From Hydrotalea sp. (GTDB lineage Bacteria > Bacteroidota > Bacteroidia > Chitinophagales > Chitinophagaceae): a stretch of 64,000 nt of DNA. The position numbers were made by a program, and so were the translations under genes. Position 1 is the stretch's first letter, and each line of letters opens with the position of its first letter. The notes beneath the pieces are model-generated. The model searched no databases. It was not told where the DNA came from and saw only the letters and a program-made list of their open reading frames with translations. Of the stretch, positions 1-8,997 are shown one piece after another. The stretch spans positions 17,378 through 81,377 of the forward strand of contig DAHXOT010000036.1 of the NCBI GenBank assembly GCA_027364735.1, given 5' to 3'.

Positions 1-1095
1 GAAATTGTAGGAACTTTCACTGAAGTAAGAATTAGTCCATTCAGCAACATTTCCGGCCATATTATATAAACCATAATCATTAGACCAATAGGCATCAACT
101 CTTACTGTATAAAAGCCTCCATCCTCTGCATAATTGCCTCTACCAGGTTTAAAATTAGCCAGTAAACAACCTTTCTTATTTCTTATATAAGGGCCGCCCC
201 ATGGATACGGAGATTCTGTTCTTCCTCCACGAGCTGCATATTCCCATTCTGCTTCACTTGGTAACCTAAAATCGCTTTCAACAGCAAATTTTTTCTTTTC
301 TAAAAATGTATTTAAATAATGCGTTCTCCAATGGCAAAAGGCTCTTGCTTGTTTCCAATTTACACCCACTACAGGATAATTGCCAAATGAAGGATGAGAA
401 AAATATCTTTTAGTCATAGGCTCATTGTAAGAATAGGAAAAATCTCTCATCCATACTAATGTATCGGGATATACTTTTTGATTGTATCTTCTTATAAAAT
501 TACTACGTGCCATTCCTGCATTTTCTCTTTTGGCTGCTTCAAAAAGGTCAAAATCTTCAACTCTATATATTAATTTTTCAGGATCAATATCGGGCTTTCC
601 ATATAACCTATTATCGGGGGCTAATATTAATTTATTACCCAATTTTTCTAAGTTAGATGCATCATATTTAATGGTTTTTGCTTTAACCCAATCAATTGCA
701 ATGGCAGAATCGCCACCGGTACCACTGGACCCCGCAGCAGACTTATAATATCCTAATTCTTTTGCCGCAAGTGAATCTCTTACCCACAAAACAAATTGGC
801 GATATTCGTTATTGGTTATTTCTGTAGCATCCATCCAAAATCCGGGAATCGATACTTGTTTATTTCTTGCAGTAAAATTAAAATTCATGTCTTCATCGCT
901 AGGCCCCATGTGAAAAGTTCCCGGCGGTATGTATACCATACCTCGTGGCTTTGCTATGCTGGGCTTAGAGCTGGGTGAAACGCCATGTAATTGACCATCA
1001 TCGGGCAATCCTTTTACTTTTCCTTTTTTATTAAAACAGGACATAAGCACCATCATGGAGGCAAATACCCAGAAAAAATATAATCGTTTTTTCAT
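1..1095 (-). CDS. gldK: Gliding motility / type IX secretion lipoprotein GldK (PorK), 3' end outside window
   Basis: The frame starts at the ATG at 1095 and stays open to base 1, so the first 365 residues are present and the C-terminus is missing. A signal peptide ends in a lipobox (LMSC, Cys20). After it comes an FGE-sulfatase fold with the GldK hallmarks: YIPPGTFHMG with SDED, then TEITNNEYRQFV, WVRDSLA, YPDTLVWMRDFSYSYNEP, YPVVGVNWKQARAFCHWR, RLPSEAEWEYAARGG, YPWGGPY and NMAGNVAEW. In known type IX systems GldK and GldN form a periplasmic ring tied to the outer membrane, and gldL, gldM and gldN follow; here they would lie beyond the left edge. The internal NEYRQFVLWVRDSLA and YPDT motifs separate GldK from GldJ and from generic SUMF1 proteins. 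Confidence 0.88.
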   Translation of the reverse strand, partial: MKKRLYFFWVFASMMVLMSCFNKKGKVKGLPDDGQLHGVSPSSKPSIAKPRGMVYIPPGTFHMGPSDEDMNFNFTARNKQVSIPGFWMDATEITNNEYRQFVLWVRDSLAAKELGYYKSAAGSSGTGGDSAIAIDWVKAKTIKYDASNLEKLGNKLILAPDNRLYGKPDIDPEKLIYRVEDFDLFEAAKRENAGMARSNFIRRYNQKVYPDTLVWMRDFSYSYNEPMTKRYFSHPSFGNYPVVGVNWKQARAFCHWRTHYLNTFLEKKKFAVESDFRLPSEAEWEYAARGGRTESPYPWGGPYIRNKKGCLLANFKPGRGNYAEDGGFYTVRVDAYWSNDYGLYNMAGNVAEWTNSYFSESSYNF

Positions 1096-1119
1096 CTTAT
1101 TAACTGTTAACTATAATGA

Positions 1120-1127
1120 CAAATATA
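1120..1127 (-). promoter_or_regulatory. Putative Bacteroidota -7 promoter element for gldK
   Basis: The minus strand reads TATATTTG, a full match to TAnnTTTG. Transcription would start near 1113, about 18 nt before the gldK ATG. The nearest TTG-like -33 element is only 15 nt away, so just the -7 box is convincing. Confidence 0.45.
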
Positions 1128-1277
1128 ATTTAAAAGCACTATCAAAAGCGAATTAAATTTGTTTCACAATATGTTTAGTACAGAGTAGTTATTAGAACGA
1201 TACGAAATGGTTTTATATTGTTGGCTCTTGCTCAATTATCATGGCGAGTAGCTAATACTTTAATGCAAAATACATAT

Positions 1278-3314
1278 TTAGCTGTTACATAATTGCAAAA
1301 AATTAACTAAATCGTATAATGGTTCACTACAAACATAATTTTTACAAAAATAAAAGCTGGTAATTCCTACCTTAAATTTTCCTTTAAATATTGGAAATTG
1401 CTCTTCTTCCTTTCTACTCGAAAGTATAATTGCATTAGGCAAATATAACTGTTGTATTTGTTTAACATGTTGCTCTGATTCATTTCCGGCAATTATTATT
1501 TCTTTTGTTCCTTCTATTATTTGCTGAAGAATTAATGCCCACATACCAAATGAAACAGGATAATTTAGTAAAGCTTCATTAACAGAATGAAGTGATTGAT
1601 ATACCAATTGCTTCCATTGAGATTTATCAAAAATTATGGAAAGTTGATAAAAATTTAACATCATTATGGCATTGCCCGAAGGGGTTGCTCCATCATAAAT
1701 TTCTTTTTTTCGTACAATAATATCTGTTTGATTTTGATGTGTATAATATAAAAAACCAGATGCTTCTTCTAAAAAGTTAACCTCAACATATTTAGCTATT
1801 ACTTTTGCTTTTAGCAAATATTGCAAGTTGCCCGATACTTGTTGCAATTGAATATATGCCTGAATTAAAAAAGCATAGTCATCTAAAAATGCAGGGATTT
1901 TTGCAATATTATTTTTATAGGTATGCCTCCAACCATCCTCGAATTTAAAATGCTTTTCTAAAAACCGAATATTGTCTATGGCTAATTGTAAATAAGATGC
2001 TTGTCCCGTAGCTTGATATGCTTTACTGCAAGCAATATTGGCCAAAGCATTCCAACCTAATAAAATTTTATCATCGGTTAATGGTCTTACTCTTTTATTT
2101 CTAACCTGCAGTAATTTATTTCTGCAACTTTCTAATTTTTCTCTTACTGCAAGTACATCTAAATTATTCTCTTGAGCAAATTGTTCAACCGATTGTTGAA
2201 CGAATAAAATATTCGTATTCTCCCAATTACCCAGTTCGGTTACATTATAAAATTTACAAAATATTGCTGCATCTTCGGCTAAAATATGGGTAATATCGGT
2301 TATTGACCATGTATAAAATTTTCCTTCTACCCCTTCACTATCGGCATCCAATGAACTGTAAAAAGCAAAATCTGTACTCATCAACTCACGCCTAATAAAG
2401 GCAATGGTTTGATGAATCACTTCTTCGTATCTGCTATTATGGGTAATTTGAAAAGCCTCACTTAAAACGGTTATTAATAAGGCATTATCGTATAACATTT
2501 TTTCGAAGTGAGGTACCAACCATTTTTCATCAGTACTATATCGAGAAAAACCACCGCCAATTTGATCGTAAATGCCACCATCAATCATTTTATCTAAGCT
2601 TAATAAAGCCTGCTGCAAAGCAGATTCATCTTTTGAAAAATGATACTGCCTTAATAAATACAAAATAGAAAGTGTTTGAGGAAACTTTGGTGCTTTACCA
2701 AATCCGCCCCATTCTGTATCGGCTTGCTGCAATATTTTTTCGGTTATGAGTTGTAGATTTTCGTTTTCCCAATCATCTGATGAATGAGTTTGATTTTTAT
2801 TATGAAATGAGTTTGATTTTAAAAGATGTTCTGTTAATTGATTGGCCTGAGAATAAATTTCGCTTTGCTTTTCGGTATATGCTTTACTAATATTTTGCAG
2901 CAAATTCTTCCAACTAATTTTATTATACATTGGTTTAGGAGGAAAATAGGTTCCACCATAAAATGGCTTTCTATCGGCAGTTAAAAAAACGTGTAAAGGC
3001 CACCCTCCACTTCCGGTAATTGCCTGAACAGCATCCATATAAATATGATCTAAATCGGGGCGTTCTTCTCTATCAATTTTAATATTAATAAAATGATTAT
3101 TCATTATGCTTGCCGTTTCTTCATTCTCAAAACTTTCTTTTTCCATTACATGGCACCAATGGCAAGCAGCATAACCAATGCTTATTAAAATAGGTTTATT
3201 TTCTTGATAGGCCATTTCAAATGCCTCATCGCCCCAAGGATACCAATTAACCGGATTGTGTGCATGTTGCAGTAAGTAAGGACTTGTTTCGTTTATTAAT
3301 TTATTGGTATGCAT
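1278..3314 (-). CDS. DUF255 thioredoxin-domain protein (YyaL / SPATA20 family)
   Basis: A 678-residue soluble protein, the usual length for the family. The N-terminal thioredoxin-like domain (about 1-160) carries NPVNWYPWG and then [14 protein letters not shown], with Cys51 and Cys54 at the CxxC position, followed by [11 protein letters not shown] and [10 protein letters not shown]. The rest is an alpha/alpha toroid like N-acylglucosamine 2-epimerases, with [42 protein letters not shown] and GWNALA. Conservation from bacteria to mammals is known, but the reaction is not settled, so no substrate is assigned. It has no signal peptide and stands alone between gldK and hemD, with a terminator on its upstream side that ends hemD. 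Confidence 0.88.
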   Translation of the reverse strand: MHTNKLINETSPYLLQHAHNPVNWYPWGDEAFEMAYQENKPILISIGYAACHWCHVMEKESFENEETASIMNNHFINIKIDREERPDLDHIYMDAVQAITGSGGWPLHVFLTADRKPFYGGTYFPPKPMYNKISWKNLLQNISKAYTEKQSEIYSQANQLTEHLLKSNSFHNKNQTHSSDDWENENLQLITEKILQQADTEWGGFGKAPKFPQTLSILYLLRQYHFSKDESALQQALLSLDKMIDGGIYDQIGGGFSRYSTDEKWLVPHFEKMLYDNALLITVLSEAFQITHNSRYEEVIHQTIAFIRRELMSTDFAFYSSLDADSEGVEGKFYTWSITDITHILAEDAAIFCKFYNVTELGNWENTNILFVQQSVEQFAQENNLDVLAVREKLESCRNKLLQVRNKRVRPLTDDKILLGWNALANIACSKAYQATGQASYLQLAIDNIRFLEKHFKFEDGWRHTYKNNIAKIPAFLDDYAFLIQAYIQLQQVSGNLQYLLKAKVIAKYVEVNFLEEASGFLYYTHQNQTDIIVRKKEIYDGATPSGNAIMMLNFYQLSIIFDKSQWKQLVYQSLHSVNEALLNYPVSFGMWALILQQIIEGTKEIIIAGNESEQHVKQIQQLYLPNAIILSSRKEEEQFPIFKGKFKVGITSFYFCKNYVCSEPLYDLVNFLQLCNS

Positions 3315-3350
3315 TATAAATAAACAATAATGATAGAAATTAGTTGCATT

Positions 3351-3377
3351 AAAAACCCTTCAACTTATTGAAGGGTT
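3351..3377 (-). terminator. Intrinsic terminator after hemD
   Basis: A perfect 10-bp stem (AACCCTTCAA/TTGAAGGGTT) with a 4-nt loop is followed on the minus strand by a run of T residues. It lies just past the hemD stop and separates that unit from the DUF255 gene. Confidence 0.75.
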
Positions 3378-3405
3378 ATAACAGTATCTTGTATTTTTTT
3401 ATAAA

Positions 3406-4209
3406 CTATTTTTTCTTTAACTCTGCTGCAAGATATTGATCTAAAGCTGCCAACATACTGGGTGCTTGAGGTGCCGGTGCTTTGATATCTAAACGCAAGC
3501 CCAACTCCTCAATTGCTTTGCAAGTATTAATACCAAAAGAACCTACAATTGTACCATTTTGTTTAAACTTTGGAAAATTATCGAATAAACTTTTTACGCC
3601 GCTTGGTGTAAAAAAGCATATTACATCAAAATAATTTTTTTCAATTATACTTTTAATATCATTACTCACGGTTCTGTACATAAAGCCTAATTGATGCTCG
3701 CATTTATTTACTTTTAGCCAATTAACTATTTCATTATCCTGCTGATTTTCACTGCAAACATATAAGAACTTCTCATTTTCTTTATGTTTATTAATTACAT
3801 CAAACATGCTTTTATTGCTACCATCTGCACCATAAAAAACTTTTCGTTTCCTATATAAAATAAATTTTTGAAGATATAATGCTACCGCTTCTGTAATACA
3901 AAAATATTTGGTATCCTGACTAATAGTAACTTTCATTTCTTCGCACATGCGAAAGAAATGATCTATAGCATGGCGGCTGGTAAAAATAACAGCACTAAAA
4001 GCAACAATATCAATTTTTTGTTTTCTAAATTCTTTCCCCGAAAGGCCTTCTATTTTAATAAATGGATGAAAAACCAATTCAACTTGATACTTTCTTTCCA
4101 AATCGAAATAAGGTGATTTTTCACTTTCGGGTCTTGGCTGTGAAATCAAAATTCGTTTTGCCAACTTGGCAGATTTTGAATCTTTGGTTCCGTTTTTTAA
4201 CATGCTCAT
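3406..4209 (-). CDS. hemD: Uroporphyrinogen-III synthase family protein
   Basis: 267 residues, slightly longer than typical HemD because of an N-terminal extension of about 17 residues. Visible family features are RILISQPRPESEKSPYFDL near the start, IFTSRHAIDHFF in the middle, VICFFTPSGVKSLFDNFP, and the late GSFGINTCKAIEELGL. HemD closes and inverts ring D of hydroxymethylbilane to give uroporphyrinogen III in heme and siroheme synthesis. The family diverges strongly in sequence, so the call rests on the TSRHA and FTPSGV segments and on the DUF4271 gene directly upstream (23 nt), an arrangement I recall from Bacteroidota. A second start at MLKNG is possible. Confidence 0.82.
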   Translation of the reverse strand: MSMLKNGTKDSKSAKLAKRILISQPRPESEKSPYFDLERKYQVELVFHPFIKIEGLSGKEFRKQKIDIVAFSAVIFTSRHAIDHFFRMCEEMKVTISQDTKYFCITEAVALYLQKFILYRKRKVFYGADGSNKSMFDVINKHKENEKFLYVCSENQQDNEIVNWLKVNKCEHQLGFMYRTVSNDIKSIIEKNYFDVICFFTPSGVKSLFDNFPKFKQNGTIVGSFGINTCKAIEELGLRLDIKAPAPQAPSMLAALDQYLAAELKKK

Positions 4210-4232
4210 CTATTCTGTAAAAGTTCTAAATT

Positions 4233-5297
4233 TTAAAGAAAATAGCCTACATAGTTAATTAATAATTTATATAAAATTAACAATGGCATAATTTCTACTG
4301 TGCAAAGGTAAAGGAAAAAATGCAAGGCACTAACTTTCAAACTACTACGAATTGTTCCCAAGCTCACAATGTATCGGTATAACAACAGCATAATTAATAA
4401 AATAAACGAAACGGTAATAGCAACGGATCCTATATTAGGAGCAGCAAAAGCAATAAGTAATAAAAATGGCATAAGCATTACTGCCGCAATTTTATTAATT
4501 AAAAAAACTATAAAAGCATACGTACCGGCAGCATCTTTTACATTAAACATCCAGCCCAATAAACTTAAAAACAAATATTTTCCCGTATAAATTATTCCTA
4601 AAAGTAAAGATGCATACAACATCATTTTCCAATATGGTATTTCAATTACATTTAATTGCATAGCGACTAAAGTCCAATACATTCCTCCGGTAATAATAAA
4701 AAGAAGATTCATGAATAAAGATGCTAAAGCTTCTTGCGACAATTGATCTCTTGCATGCTTTTGCCTAAATGAAGCCTGAAAAGCTAATCGGAAAATATTT
4801 TGAAAGTATTTTGGAAATAATAATCGCACTAATGCCATCAAGAAAATTATACTTACAATCGTATAAAATAAATCATCCTTACTTACAAAGTGTTTTTCTT
4901 GCATTAACATAAAAATGGGTGGCTTATAAAAAGGAAGCCCCATTGTTGCAATTACTGCTGCATAAGTAGTAGTAGTATCTTTTATGCTTGCATGTAAAGC
5001 TGCTGCCCTATTTAAAGAATCGCGTTGTACTGAATCTTTTATCTGTATAATGTTAGCAATAGAATCTTTAAAAAAAGTAGAATCCTTCATTGCCACCAAA
5101 GAATCGGAAGTACCTATATTCTTGCCCAAAGTATCCTGTAGTATAGCAGCCGAATTTTTATTAGCCTTAGAAATAACAGATTTAGTAGCAGTATGATTAT
5201 TAGAACTTTCAGGCTTTTCTCGCAGGATGCTATCAATTTGTGCCAATACAAAAGATGTATGCAAGCTAAAGAGTATTATGTATAAAAATTGTTTCAA
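4233..5297 (-). CDS. DUF4271 membrane protein
   Basis: 354 residues. A signal peptide (to about residue 20, ending VLAQ) is followed by a Ser/Thr/Lys/Asp-rich low-complexity stretch to about residue 115, and then by about six hydrophobic segments, the first near FYTIVSIIFLMALVRLLF. The C-terminal part ends in LYLCTVEIMPLLILYKLLI. This matches the Bacteroidota DUF4271 family, which has no established function. It is the first gene of a unit with hemD, so a link to tetrapyrrole supply or envelope assembly is possible but unproven. Confidence 0.75.
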   Translation of the reverse strand: MKQFLYIILFSLHTSFVLAQIDSILREKPESSNNHTATKSVISKANKNSAAILQDTLGKNIGTSDSLVAMKDSTFFKDSIANIIQIKDSVQRDSLNRAAALHASIKDTTTTYAAVIATMGLPFYKPPIFMLMQEKHFVSKDDLFYTIVSIIFLMALVRLLFPKYFQNIFRLAFQASFRQKHARDQLSQEALASLFMNLLFIITGGMYWTLVAMQLNVIEIPYWKMMLYASLLLGIIYTGKYLFLSLLGWMFNVKDAAGTYAFIVFLINKIAAVMLMPFLLLIAFAAPNIGSVAITVSFILLIMLLLYRYIVSLGTIRSSLKVSALHFFLYLCTVEIMPLLILYKLLINYVGYFL

Positions 5298-5313
5298 ATA
5301 AAAAATTTAGGGG

Positions 5314-5321
5314 CAAAAATA
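5314..5321 (-). promoter_or_regulatory. Putative -7 promoter element for DUF4271-hemD
   Basis: The minus strand reads TATTTTTG, matching TAnnTTTG, 17 nt upstream of the DUF4271 ATG. TTG trinucleotides lie at 15 and 24 nt spacing, both just outside the usual 17-23 range. Confidence 0.4.
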
Positions 5322-5369
5322 AGCTAACTTATTGGGCAATTCACACAAACATAGCATCATTCAATCGCT

Positions 5370-5377
5370 TATTTTTG
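5370..5377 (+). promoter_or_regulatory. Putative -7 promoter element for hemW
   Basis: TATTTTTG matches TAnnTTTG and lies 16 nt before the hemW ATG. It is divergent from the DUF4271 promoter about 50 bp away. No TTG occurs at the ideal distance. Confidence 0.42.
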
Positions 5378-5393
5378 CAACTTAAATAAAACA

Positions 5394-6518
5394 ATGGCAG
5401 GAGTTTATATTCATATCCCTTTTTGCAAGCAAGCCTGTTATTATTGCAACTTTCATTTTTCTACTTCAACAAAACTAATTCCGGCATTAATTGATGGTAT
5501 TATAAAAGAAATAGAATGGAGAAAAAATTATCTTGAAGAAGATCCCGTAGAAACTATTTATTTTGGAGGAGGAACACCCAGTATTATTACTACACCAAAT
5601 TTGCAACGAATAATTGAAAAAATAAAAGATACATTTTCGGTTACAGCTACTGCCGAAATAACGTTAGAAGCTAATCCGGATGATATATGTGAAGACAAAT
5701 TGATTGAATGGAGAAAAATAGGGATTAATCGCCTAAGTATTGGCATCCAATCTTTCGAGGACACCGATTTACGATGGATGAATAGAGCACATACCGCTAA
5801 CCAATCTATCAATTGCTTACAATTGGCCACAAAATATTTTACCAATATTAGTATTGATTTAATTTACGGATCGCCCACTTTAAGCAATGAGCAATGGAAA
5901 AAAAATGTTGATTACGCATTAACTTTTCAAATTCCGCACCTTTCTTGCTATGCGTTAACTGTTGAATCTAAAACAGCATTGGCCATTTTAATTGATAAAC
6001 AAAAAAAAGAAAATATAGATAACAATCAACAAGCAGTTCAATTTGAATTACTGATGGATTGGCTACATATTGCCGGATTGGAACATTATGAGATTTCTAA
6101 TTTTGCAAAACCCGGTTTTAGAAGTAAACATAATAGTAGTTATTGGAATGGAAAATTGTATGCAGGATTTGGTCCATCGGCACATTCTTTTAACAAAAAT
6201 TCGAGGCAATGGAATGTTGCAAACAATGCCCTATACATTCAAAGTATTGAAAAAGGAGAATTGAATTTTGAGAAAGAAATTTTAAGTCACACACAACAGC
6301 TTAACGAATATATTATGACGAGGTTGCGAACAAAAAAAGGTATTAATTTTTTAGATGAACAATGGCTTACTATGGATGATGCTACAAAGAATGAAATTAT
6401 TCTATCGGCAAAAAAATGGGAAACAACAGGCGATATTTTTTTTGATGAAAATTTTTTCTGTTTAACTAACAAAGGAAAATTTTTAGCCGATGGAATTGCA
6501 GCCGATTTATTTCGGTAA
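5394..6518 (+). CDS. hemW: Radical SAM heme chaperone HemW
   Basis: 374 residues. The N-terminus reads GVYIHIPFCKQACYYCNF, where Cys11, Cys15 and Cys18 form the radical-SAM CX3CX2C cluster site followed by the C-x-F typical of HemW. Further markers are YFGGGTPS, EITLEANPDD, INRLSIGIQSF, SIDLIYGSPT, LSCYALTVE, HYEISNFAKPG and KHNSSYWNG. HemW binds heme and SAM and is thought to load heme into respiratory proteins; it was formerly called oxygen-independent coproporphyrinogen oxidase. It is divergent from the DUF4271-hemD unit, giving a small heme-related neighbourhood, and converges with gpsA five bases after its stop. Confidence 0.92.
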   Translation: MAGVYIHIPFCKQACYYCNFHFSTSTKLIPALIDGIIKEIEWRKNYLEEDPVETIYFGGGTPSIITTPNLQRIIEKIKDTFSVTATAEITLEANPDDICEDKLIEWRKIGINRLSIGIQSFEDTDLRWMNRAHTANQSINCLQLATKYFTNISIDLIYGSPTLSNEQWKKNVDYALTFQIPHLSCYALTVESKTALAILIDKQKKENIDNNQQAVQFELLMDWLHIAGLEHYEISNFAKPGFRSKHNSSYWNGKLYAGFGPSAHSFNKNSRQWNVANNALYIQSIEKGELNFEKEILSHTQQLNEYIMTRLRTKKGINFLDEQWLTMDDATKNEIILSAKKWETTGDIFFDENFFCLTNKGKFLADGIAADLFR

Positions 6519-6523
6519 TTGTA

Positions 6524-7534
6524 TTACACCATTAATTTTTCCATTTTTTTAAACCCCTCTTCTGCAGAAACTTGCTCCCACAATATTTCATAAATAATAG
6601 TTGCAATAGGTATTTCGGCATTAACAGATTGATTAATTGTATAAATACATTTACTGGCATTATAGCCCTCGGCTACCATATTCATTTCTAATTGTGCCGC
6701 TTTAACACTATAACCTTTCCCAATCATATTGCCAAAGGTTCTGTTTCTGCTGTATAAAGAATAGCAGGTAACTAATAAATCTCCTAAATAAACCGATGCG
6801 GCATAATTAAGATTTTTATAGGATTCTTCATTTTCTTTCAACCAAATTAATTTTCTAAAAAATATGCCCATTTCGTGGGCGCAATTGGCAATATATACAC
6901 TTAAAAAATTATCACCATAATCTAATCCATGAGCTATTCCTGCACCCAATGCATAAATATTTTTTAAAACAGCAGCATATTGCACACCAATTATATCGTG
7001 GTTGGTTACAACATTAATATAATCTGATTTAAAAAATGTAGCAATAGATAAAGCTTTAATTTCATCAATGCCCGAAAAAGTAAGGTAGGATAATTTTTCG
7101 GCTGCAACTTCTTCGGCATGACAAGGACCTAATAAGGTAAAATAATTTTCGAGCTGAAAATTAAAATGCTTTTCTAAATAATCATTCAACAATTGATTAC
7201 TATTGGGAAGAATTCCTTTAATGGCCGAAACTATTTTTTTATGCTCGAAAATATGTGTAGGTAGTTGCTCTAAAATATTTTCGATATATGCCGATGGAAC
7301 AGCAATAATAATAATATCGCTATTGGTTATTACTTCGGTAACTGTTGTAGTTAAATTTAAAAGAGAGGTGTTAAAATAAATACTGCTTAAGTAATGCGGG
7401 TTATGCTTACGTTGCTGTAAATGCTGTAAAGAATTACTGTTTCTAAAATGCCAATACAAGCTATTATTATTATCGGTTAAAATTTTAGCAATAGCTGTTG
7501 CCCAACTTCCACTGCCTATTAAGCCAATTTGCAT
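6524..7534 (-). CDS. gpsA: NAD(P)H-dependent glycerol-3-phosphate dehydrogenase
   Basis: 336 residues, normal length. The N-terminal Rossmann motif GSGSWATAIAKIL is clear, followed by IIIAVPS, LLGPCHAEEVA (the conserved GPxxAxE segment), AAVLKNIYALGAGIAHGLDYGDN with the catalytic lysine, and RNRTFGNMIGKGYSVKAAQ. The enzyme reduces dihydroxyacetone phosphate to sn-glycerol 3-phosphate, the backbone for membrane phospholipids, in the cytoplasm. It stands alone, with its own promoter and a terminator on the upstream side. Confidence 0.94.
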   Translation of the reverse strand: MQIGLIGSGSWATAIAKILTDNNNSLYWHFRNSNSLQHLQQRKHNPHYLSSIYFNTSLLNLTTTVTEVITNSDIIIIAVPSAYIENILEQLPTHIFEHKKIVSAIKGILPNSNQLLNDYLEKHFNFQLENYFTLLGPCHAEEVAAEKLSYLTFSGIDEIKALSIATFFKSDYINVVTNHDIIGVQYAAVLKNIYALGAGIAHGLDYGDNFLSVYIANCAHEMGIFFRKLIWLKENEESYKNLNYAASVYLGDLLVTCYSLYSRNRTFGNMIGKGYSVKAAQLEMNMVAEGYNASKCIYTINQSVNAEIPIATIIYEILWEQVSAEEGFKKMEKLMV

Positions 7535-7556
7535 ATTGAATAATTAATTTAAATAA

Positions 7557-7564
7557 CAAACTTA
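7557..7564 (-). promoter_or_regulatory. Putative -7 promoter element for gpsA
   Basis: The minus strand reads TAAGTTTG, matching TAnnTTTG, about 22 nt upstream of the gpsA ATG. No TTG lies at the usual spacing. Confidence 0.4.
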
Positions 7565-7591
7565 CAAAAGCTTAAGGTATATTATGAAAAC

Positions 7592-7618
7592 AAAAAAGGA
7601 AGCAAAATGCTTCCTTTT
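7592..7618 (-). terminator. Intrinsic terminator after the TolC/adaptor pair
   Basis: The stem GGAAGCA/TGCTTCC closes on a 3-nt loop and is flanked by A and T runs on both sides, so it can act in both directions. It sits 18 nt past the adaptor stop codon. Confidence 0.78.
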
Positions 7619-7635
7619 CATCTTATTACGATATT

Positions 7636-8961
7636 CTATTTTTTTATATCCTCGTATAGTTTGTCTTTAGGTGTAACTACTACCTTAGTTCCATCATTTA
7701 AAGTTTTACTTACTGTAGCATAAGGACCGGTAATTACTTCATCGCTTTCTTTTATACCTTCTATAATTTGAATATTATTTAAATCTTGTACTCCGGTTTT
7801 TACTTTAACTTTTTTTACGGTATTATTTTTTTGCAAAACAAAAACTACTTCTTCGGGTTCGGGCGTAGTTGTTGATGAGGCAGCATCTTTCTTTTTATCT
7901 TTTTTATCGGCCACTTTATCTCTTGTAGTTACGGCATTTAGCGGAACGCTTAATACATCTTTTTCGGTTCTGGTTTCAATATCGGCGCTGGCACTCATAC
8001 CCGGGCGAAAAGGAAAACTTCCTTTTTTAATTAAATCTCTATATCCATCAACAAATAAGCGTATATGCACTTTGTAATTAGTAACATCGGTACTTGAAGT
8101 GGTAGTGGTGGTGGTATTAGGATTGGCTATTTTAAAAACAATTCCTTTAAATTTTCTATTATTATAAGCATCAATTTCTACTAAAGCAGTATCACCAATT
8201 TTAACTTTAGGAATGTCGTTTTCGCCAACATCTACTTGGGCAACAATACTATTCATATCGGCAATTCGCATAATTTCTGTACCCAAACTAAATTGGTTAC
8301 CTGCAATACGTTCTCCTTTTTTTACATCTAATAAACTTACAACGCCATCCATTGGTGCTACAATAGTTGTTTTTTCTACATTTTTTGCTGCACTGGTTAA
8401 ATTAGCGGCAGCACTTTTTTCCGAAGCTTCAGCTGCTTTAATATTTTCTTTGGAAGCATTGTAGTTGGCTAAAGCCGATTTATATGCTTGTTCCGATTGT
8501 TCAAATTCAAGTTTAGAAATTACCTTATCAGCTAATAATTGTTTTTGACGATTATATTGTTCGGATATTTGATCTAAAATGGCTTTTAAAGATGCGGTAG
8601 TAGCAGCAGCATTGGCTACTTGTGCTTTATTTTGTGCAACAATAGCAGAAGCTTGATCTTGTTGTGAAATATAAATATCGGGATATACTTTGGCAACCAT
8701 TTGCCCTTTTTTCACAGTATCACTTTCCTCTACATTTAATTGTACAATTTCGCCACTAACATCGGAACTTACTTTTACTTCAATTTCAGGATATACTTTT
8801 CCGCTGGCAGTAACGGTTTCAATAATAGTACGCTTTACTGATTTTTCGGTAGATACTTTTATCCCTTCTTCTTTGCCAATTACTCCAGCAGCTTTTAGTC
8901 CAATTAATGCTCCAATAATTACCACTAACCCAATTATTACCCAAAGCAGTTTTTTATTCAT
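7636..8961 (-). CDS. HlyD/MacA-type periplasmic adaptor of an efflux system
   Basis: 441 residues. An N-terminal membrane anchor (about 4-25) is followed by the biotinyl-lipoyl half motif VSSDVSGEIVQLNVEESDTVKKGQ, a long Ala/Lys-rich coiled-coil hairpin (about 95-190), and the second half motif TTIVAPMDGVVSLLDVKKGERI. The beta-barrel includes VDVGENDIPKVKIGD and FRPGMSASADI. The family joins an inner-membrane pump to an outer-membrane TolC. A KKDKKKDAASSTTTPEPEE insert near 350 is low complexity. The preceding gene is the TolC partner; the inner-membrane pump, MacB-like or RND, is not in the window and may be encoded elsewhere. Confidence 0.87.
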   Translation of the reverse strand: MNKKLLWVIIGLVVIIGALIGLKAAGVIGKEEGIKVSTEKSVKRTIIETVTASGKVYPEIEVKVSSDVSGEIVQLNVEESDTVKKGQMVAKVYPDIYISQQDQASAIVAQNKAQVANAAATTASLKAILDQISEQYNRQKQLLADKVISKLEFEQSEQAYKSALANYNASKENIKAAEASEKSAAANLTSAAKNVEKTTIVAPMDGVVSLLDVKKGERIAGNQFSLGTEIMRIADMNSIVAQVDVGENDIPKVKIGDTALVEIDAYNNRKFKGIVFKIANPNTTTTTTSSTDVTNYKVHIRLFVDGYRDLIKKGSFPFRPGMSASADIETRTEKDVLSVPLNAVTTRDKVADKKDKKKDAASSTTTPEPEEVVFVLQKNNTVKKVKVKTGVQDLNNIQIIEGIKESDEVITGPYATVSKTLNDGTKVVVTPKDKLYEDIKK

Positions 8962-8997
8962 ATAGTTGAATTTCTAATTAAAAAATAGTATCGCACA